This document shows positions 60,168 through 64,000 of a stretch of 64,000 nt of DNA, in pieces. The stretch lies in contig NZ_JAINZO010000002.1 of NCBI RefSeq assembly GCF_020179605.1, positions 1,612,001-1,676,000 on the forward strand, written 5' to 3'. The notes under the pieces are model-generated. The model worked only from the letters and a program-made list of their open reading frames with translations, was not told the origin of the DNA and did not search any database. The stretch's first letter is position 1, and each line of letters opens with the position of its first letter. The position numbers were made by a program, and so were the translations under genes. Source of the DNA: Geomonas agri (GTDB lineage Bacteria; Desulfobacterota; Desulfuromonadia; Geobacterales; Geobacteraceae).

Positions 60168-61574
60168 ATGTCCGAAGAAACTTTTGATCTCATCGTCATC
60201 GGCGCCGGCCCCGGCGGTTACGTCGCCGCCATCAGGGGCGCGCAACTGGGCATGAAGGTGGCCGTGGTGGAAAAGCGCGGCTCCTTGGGTGGCGTCTGCC
60301 TGAACGAAGGGTGCATCCCCAGCAAGGCGCTCCTCGATTCCAGCGAACTCTATCACCTTGCCAAGGACCGCTTCGCTGCCCACGGCATCGAGGTGCAGCC
60401 GCCGAGGCTCAACCTCGGCCAGATGATGGCGCGCAAGGAGGACGTGGTCAAAAAGCTCACCGATGGCATTGCCTTCCTGTTCAAGAAAAACAAGATCGTC
60501 AGCTTCCTCGGCACCGCCACGCTGCTCTCCCCCGAGAGCGGCACGCACCGGGTGGAAGTAAAAGGCGAGGAGACCAAGGTCATCACCGGCAAGAAGGTGG
60601 TCCTCGCCACCGGTAGCGAAGCAGTGCAGATCCCGACCCTCCCCTTCGACGGTGAGTCGGTGGTCACCGCCCGCGAGGCGCTCTCTTTCCCGGCGGTCCC
60701 GGAGCATCTCCTGGTCGTGGGGGGCGGCTACATCGGCCTTGAACTCGGTTCGGTCTGGCTGCGCCTGGGCGCCAAGGTGACCGTGGTGGAACTCCTCCCC
60801 CGGCTCGTCGCCGGCAGCGACGGCCAAGTCGCCGAGGCGCTGCTGCGTTCCCTGAAAAAACAGGGTATGACCTTCATGCTGGGCGCCAAGGTGACCGGCG
60901 TGGAAAAGAAGGGCGGCAAACTCGTGGCGCGCGTCGAGGGCGAGAGCGAGACCCAGGAGATCTCCTGCGACAAAGTGCTCGTGGCGGTCGGGCGCAGGCC
61001 GCTCACTGCCGGGCTGAACCTCGAGGGGCTCGGCGTCGTCATGGACGGCAGCCGCATCCGCGTCGATGCCGACTACGCCACCAACGTCCCCGGGATCTAC
61101 GCCATCGGCGACCTAATCGCGGGCCCCATGCTGGCGCACAAGGCGATGGAAGAGGGGGCTGTCTGCGTGGAAAGGATGCACGGCGAGCCGAGCCAGGTCG
61201 ATTACGGCTGCATCCCCGGCGTCTGCTACACCTGGCCCGAGGCGGCCTCGGTGGGCAAAACCGAGGAGGCGCTCAAGGAAGAGGGGATCGCCTACAAGAC
61301 CGGCAAGTTCAGCTTCATCGCCAACGGCCGCGCCAAGTGCATGGACGAGACCGAGGGGTTCGTGAAACTCCTTACCGAGGCGGAAGGGGGGCGGCTGCTC
61401 GGCGTGCACATCCTCGGTCCGCGCGCCTCGGACATGATCGCCGAGGCGGTAACCGTGATGGCCTTCGGCGGCAGCGGCGAAGATATCGCCCTCACCGTGC
61501 ACGGCCATCCCACCCTCTCCGAGGTGATGAAGGAGGCGGCGCTCGACTTGGACAAGCGCGCCATCCACGGCTGA
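60168..61574 (+). CDS. lpd: Dihydrolipoyl dehydrogenase (E3)
   Basis: The 468-residue flavoprotein has the N-terminal FAD motif (VIGAGPGGYVAAIRGAQLG), the redox-active disulfide CLNEGC in GGVCLNEGCIPSKALL, the NAD domain (VVGGGYIGLELGSVW) and the C-terminal interface with the His-Glu pair in VHGHPTLSEVMKEAA. It reoxidises the lipoyl groups of SucB and reduces NAD. ATG 60168 follows GGAGGGAAAAG; an open stretch back to 60066 in the same frame overlaps the end of sucB and has no ribosome site. The next gene, lipB, starts one base after its stop. Confidence 0.95.
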   Translation: MSEETFDLIVIGAGPGGYVAAIRGAQLGMKVAVVEKRGSLGGVCLNEGCIPSKALLDSSELYHLAKDRFAAHGIEVQPPRLNLGQMMARKEDVVKKLTDGIAFLFKKNKIVSFLGTATLLSPESGTHRVEVKGEETKVITGKKVVLATGSEAVQIPTLPFDGESVVTAREALSFPAVPEHLLVVGGGYIGLELGSVWLRLGAKVTVVELLPRLVAGSDGQVAEALLRSLKKQGMTFMLGAKVTGVEKKGGKLVARVEGESETQEISCDKVLVAVGRRPLTAGLNLEGLGVVMDGSRIRVDADYATNVPGIYAIGDLIAGPMLAHKAMEEGAVCVERMHGEPSQVDYGCIPGVCYTWPEAASVGKTEEALKEEGIAYKTGKFSFIANGRAKCMDETEGFVKLLTEAEGGRLLGVHILGPRASDMIAEAVTVMAFGGSGEDIALTVHGHPTLSEVMKEAALDLDKRAIHG

Positions 61575-61575
61575 C

Positions 61576-62193
61576 ATGGTCGTACGCGATGCCGGTCTGA
61601 TCGAATACCGCGAGGCGCTCGCGCTGCAGGAGAGCCTGGTCCTCGAGGTACAACAGGGAGGGGCGGAGACGCTGCTCCTGCTGGAACACCATCCCGTCTA
61701 TACCATCGGCGCCGGGGGCAATCCCGGCAACGTCCTCGATCCGGGGATAGAGGCGCATCGCGTCAATCGCGGCGGTGATGTCACCTACCACGGACTGGGG
61801 CAACTGGTGGGGTATCCCATTCTCGACCTGGGGCGGCGCGGGCGCGACCTGCACCGCTACCTTCGTTTTTTGGAGCAGTTCCTGGTGGAGCTCTGCGGCA
61901 GCTTAGGCGTCGCAGGCTTCACCGTTGCTGGCAAGACCGGCGTCTGGACCGCCCACGGCAAGATCGCCGCCATCGGCGTCGGCGTCAGGCGCTGGGTCTC
62001 CATGCACGGCTTCTCGCTCAACGCCGCTGCAGACGTGTCAGCTTTTGGTAATATCAACCCCTGCGGCATGCCCGAGTGCCGCATCACCTCGCTCACCCTT
62101 GAGCGTCGGCAGGAGATCACCGTAAAGGAATTGAAAGCCTTGGCCGGAGAACGGTTCGCAGCCATGCTCGAATCGCACCTGCCGCGCAGTTAA
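61576..62193 (+). CDS. lipB: Octanoyl-[acyl-carrier-protein]:protein octanoyltransferase LipB
   Basis: The 205-residue protein has the LipB signature RGGDVTYHGLGQLVGYPI, the catalytic Lys in HGKIAAIGVGVRRWV and the catalytic Cys in NPCGMPEC. It moves the octanoyl group from ACP to lipoyl domains, here logically those of SucB encoded three genes earlier; LipA, which inserts sulfur, is not in view. It begins one base after lpd. Start ATG 61576 is the first in frame. Confidence 0.93.
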   Translation: MVVRDAGLIEYREALALQESLVLEVQQGGAETLLLLEHHPVYTIGAGGNPGNVLDPGIEAHRVNRGGDVTYHGLGQLVGYPILDLGRRGRDLHRYLRFLEQFLVELCGSLGVAGFTVAGKTGVWTAHGKIAAIGVGVRRWVSMHGFSLNAAADVSAFGNINPCGMPECRITSLTLERRQEITVKELKALAGERFAAMLESHLPRS

Positions 62194-62222
62194 CCGTTGC
62201 AGTTGCTCGCAAGGAGGCTCCC

Positions 62223-64000
62223 ATGTCCGAAACCGATTGCCGAGTCCCCGTAGAGAAGCTCCGCTGGGTTTGCGACCCCGCCCTCTTCAATTTCAAAACC
62301 ACCGAAGACATAGCCGGTCTGGAAGGCAACATAAGCCAGGATCGGGCCCTCGCCGCCATCGAATTCGGCCTGGGCATGTCCAACAACGGCTTCAATATCT
62401 ACCTCGCCGGTGACCCCGGCACCGGGAGGACTTCCACCATCCGGCAGATACTGAAGAGGTTCGTCAAGGGCACCTGTCCCCCCAGCGACTGGTGTTATGT
62501 CAACAACTTCCACACCCCGGATGCGCCACTGGCCATCGCACTCCCCGCCGGGATGGGACGCGGCTTCGCGGCGGATATGCGCGAGCTTTTGGACTACATG
62601 CGCGCCAACGTCCCCACCGCCCTGGAGAGCAAGGAGTACGAGACCAACCGCGTCGGCATCATCGAGCGCTTCCAGGAGCGCAACGGCGAGATCTTCTCCG
62701 ACCTAGAGCAGGAGGCGGGAGAGAAGGGGTTCGCATTGCAGCGTACCGTTTCGGGGCTGGTGATCGTGCCCCAGAAGGAAGGGCGCAACTTCACCCAGGA
62801 GGAGTACGAGGCGCTCGAGAAGGATGAGCGGGACAAGCTGGACACGGTGGGGCGCGAGCTGACCGAGAAGCTGAACGACGCGTTGCGCCAAGTGCGCGAG
62901 AACGAGAAGGCGCTCAGGGACGCCCTGGCGCAGCTGGACCGGGAGTTGGGGCTGTCGGCCGTGGGGCACCACCTGAACCCGCTCAAGGAGAAGTACCAGG
63001 GCTTCGCCAAGATCCTGCAGTACCTGGAAGACGTCCAGGAGGACCTGCTCCTGAATCTGGAGGACTTCAAGCCTCAGGTCGCCCCGCCGCAGATCCCCGG
63101 ACTCAAGATCCCCAAGCAGGAGCCGACCTTCGAGCGCTACGAGGTGAACGTCCTGGTGGAGAACAACCCGGACAACGGTGCCCCCATCGTCTTCGAGTCC
63201 AACCCGACCTACAACAACCTGTTCGGGCGCATCGAGAACATCATGCAGATGGGAGGGATGGCCACCACCAACTTCACCCTGATCAAGCCCGGCGCCCTGC
63301 ACCGCGCCAACGGCGGCTACCTGATCCTGGACGCGCGCGAGGTGATGATCAACCCGTTCGCCTGGGAATCGCTCAAGCGCTGCATCAGGAACACGGAGAT
63401 CAAGATTGAGGACGTCCTGGAGCAGTACCGCTTCATGACCGTGGTCTCGCTCAAGCCAGAGCCGATTCCGCTCAACGCCAAGATCATCATGATCGGCTCG
63501 CTCTGGATCTACTATCTACTCTTCTACCTTGAGCCCGACTACCGCAAGTTCTTCAAGGTTAAGGCCGACTTCGACAGCCAGATCAACCGCACCCCCGACG
63601 TGATGCAGGATTACGCGCTGTTCGTCGCCGCCCATTGTTCCAAGGAGGGGCTGCTCCCCTTCGACCCCACCGGCGTCGCGGCGCTCTTGGAGCACGCCTC
63701 GCGCCTGGTCGAAGACCAGGACCGGCTCTCCTCCCAGTTCATGGAACTTTCGGACCTGATCCGCGAGTCGAGCTTCTGGGCCACCAGGGAGGGGGCGCAG
63801 GTCGTGGACCGCGGCTGGGTCAAGAGGGCCATCCAGGAGAAGACCTATCGCTCCAACCGCATCGAGGAAAGGATCCACGAGTACCTGGCGCAGGGGATCA
63901 TCCTGTGCGACACCAAGGGGAGCGTGGTGGGGCAGATCAACGGCCTCTCCGTGATCACCATGGGGGACTACACCTTTGGCAGGCCCTCCCGGCTCACCAT
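62223..64000 (+). CDS. Lon-family protease with AAA_32 domain (YcbZ/LonB-like), cut at right edge
   Basis: The gene starts at ATG 62223 with AAGGAGG upstream and runs open to the window edge, so about 592 N-terminal residues are visible. They match the AAA_32-containing Lon family: a N-terminal P-loop-like segment GDPGTGRTS, in which the usual Lys is Arg, a long coiled-coil insertion (about 150-285), and NLFGRIENIMQMGGMATTNF...KPGALHRANGGYLILDARE, a stretch conserved in the LonB/YcbZ group. The protease domain with its Ser-Lys pair should begin at the end: the last bases read VGQINGLSVITMGDYTFGRPSRLT, its characteristic entry. Whether this protein hydrolyses ATP is open because of the Arg. 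It is separated from lipB by 29 bases and may be co-transcribed. Confidence 0.88.
   Translation, partial: MSETDCRVPVEKLRWVCDPALFNFKTTEDIAGLEGNISQDRALAAIEFGLGMSNNGFNIYLAGDPGTGRTSTIRQILKRFVKGTCPPSDWCYVNNFHTPDAPLAIALPAGMGRGFAADMRELLDYMRANVPTALESKEYETNRVGIIERFQERNGEIFSDLEQEAGEKGFALQRTVSGLVIVPQKEGRNFTQEEYEALEKDERDKLDTVGRELTEKLNDALRQVRENEKALRDALAQLDRELGLSAVGHHLNPLKEKYQGFAKILQYLEDVQEDLLLNLEDFKPQVAPPQIPGLKIPKQEPTFERYEVNVLVENNPDNGAPIVFESNPTYNNLFGRIENIMQMGGMATTNFTLIKPGALHRANGGYLILDAREVMINPFAWESLKRCIRNTEIKIEDVLEQYRFMTVVSLKPEPIPLNAKIIMIGSLWIYYLLFYLEPDYRKFFKVKADFDSQINRTPDVMQDYALFVAAHCSKEGLLPFDPTGVAALLEHASRLVEDQDRLSSQFMELSDLIRESSFWATREGAQVVDRGWVKRAIQEKTYRSNRIEERIHEYLAQGIILCDTKGSVVGQINGLSVITMGDYTFGRPSRLT

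Overview
The window is a GC-rich (roughly 60%) chromosomal segment of a deltaproteobacterial metal reducer, most likely Geobacteraceae (Geobacter/Geomonas type). The evidence is the density of multiheme c-type cytochromes, two menaquinol:cytochrome c oxidoreductase-like clusters, a twelve-heme cytochrome built of c7-type repeats, many NtrC-type sigma-54 regulators and a sucA-sucB-lpd-lipB operon. No phage, insertion sequence, CRISPR array, rRNA or tRNA was seen. The left edge cuts a nuoG-like gene and the right edge cuts a Lon-family protease gene.

Layout. (1) 1-1400: end of a NuoG-like protein, a terminator and a small Cys protein. (2) 1410-7177, minus strand: redox cluster 1, with a HybA-like ferredoxin (four 4Fe-4S), a HybB/NrfD-like quinol protein, a pentaheme cytochrome, a c-heme sensor without output domain, several very small membrane proteins and a stand-alone receiver lacking its phospho-Asp. 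(3) 7738-13109, plus strand: sigma-54 regulator, hybrid histidine kinase, second sigma-54 regulator. (4) 13421-16851, plus strand: redox cluster 2, with heptaheme cytochrome c plus cytochrome b (CbcA/CbcB-like) and paralogues of the cluster 1 accessory proteins. (5) 16946-17938, minus: the dodecaheme cytochrome. (6) 18371-27081, minus: AspT/YidE-type transporter, chemoreceptor, orphan periplasmic binding protein, a REC/J-like/TPR regulator and MltG. (7) 27311-31582, plus: a very large GH13-type protein and methylmalonyl-CoA decarboxylase. (8) 31813-42045, minus: RCKP rubredoxin-like peptide, M16 peptidase pair, Lon, ABC-F ATPase, HNH and HD proteins, MaoC dehydratase and a DMT transporter. (9) 42335-51001: envelope proteins (TPR, LysM, repeat domains) and small unknowns. 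(10) 51572-64000, plus: RNase E/G, a beta-barrel candidate, CrcB, DUF190, the 2-oxoglutarate dehydrogenase operon, lipB and the Lon-like protease.

The most interesting part is 1.4-18.3 kb. The two redox clusters have different catalytic cores but the same accessory kit: a phospho-dead receiver, tiny one-helix proteins with a Q-x-x-P...LKG signature, and a roughly 185-residue four-helix protein. Receiver and tiny membrane protein are separate genes in cluster 1 and one fused gene in cluster 2. Each redox transcription unit has a recognisable -24/-12 (sigma-54) promoter. Four copies of a 19-bp palindrome TGTAT-N9-ATACA, in two pairs about 100 bp apart, lie upstream of cluster 1 and of the dodecaheme gene. 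I infer that they are enhancer sites for the adjacent regulator and tie these distant units into one regulon. A different nested palindrome precedes the cluster 2 promoter.
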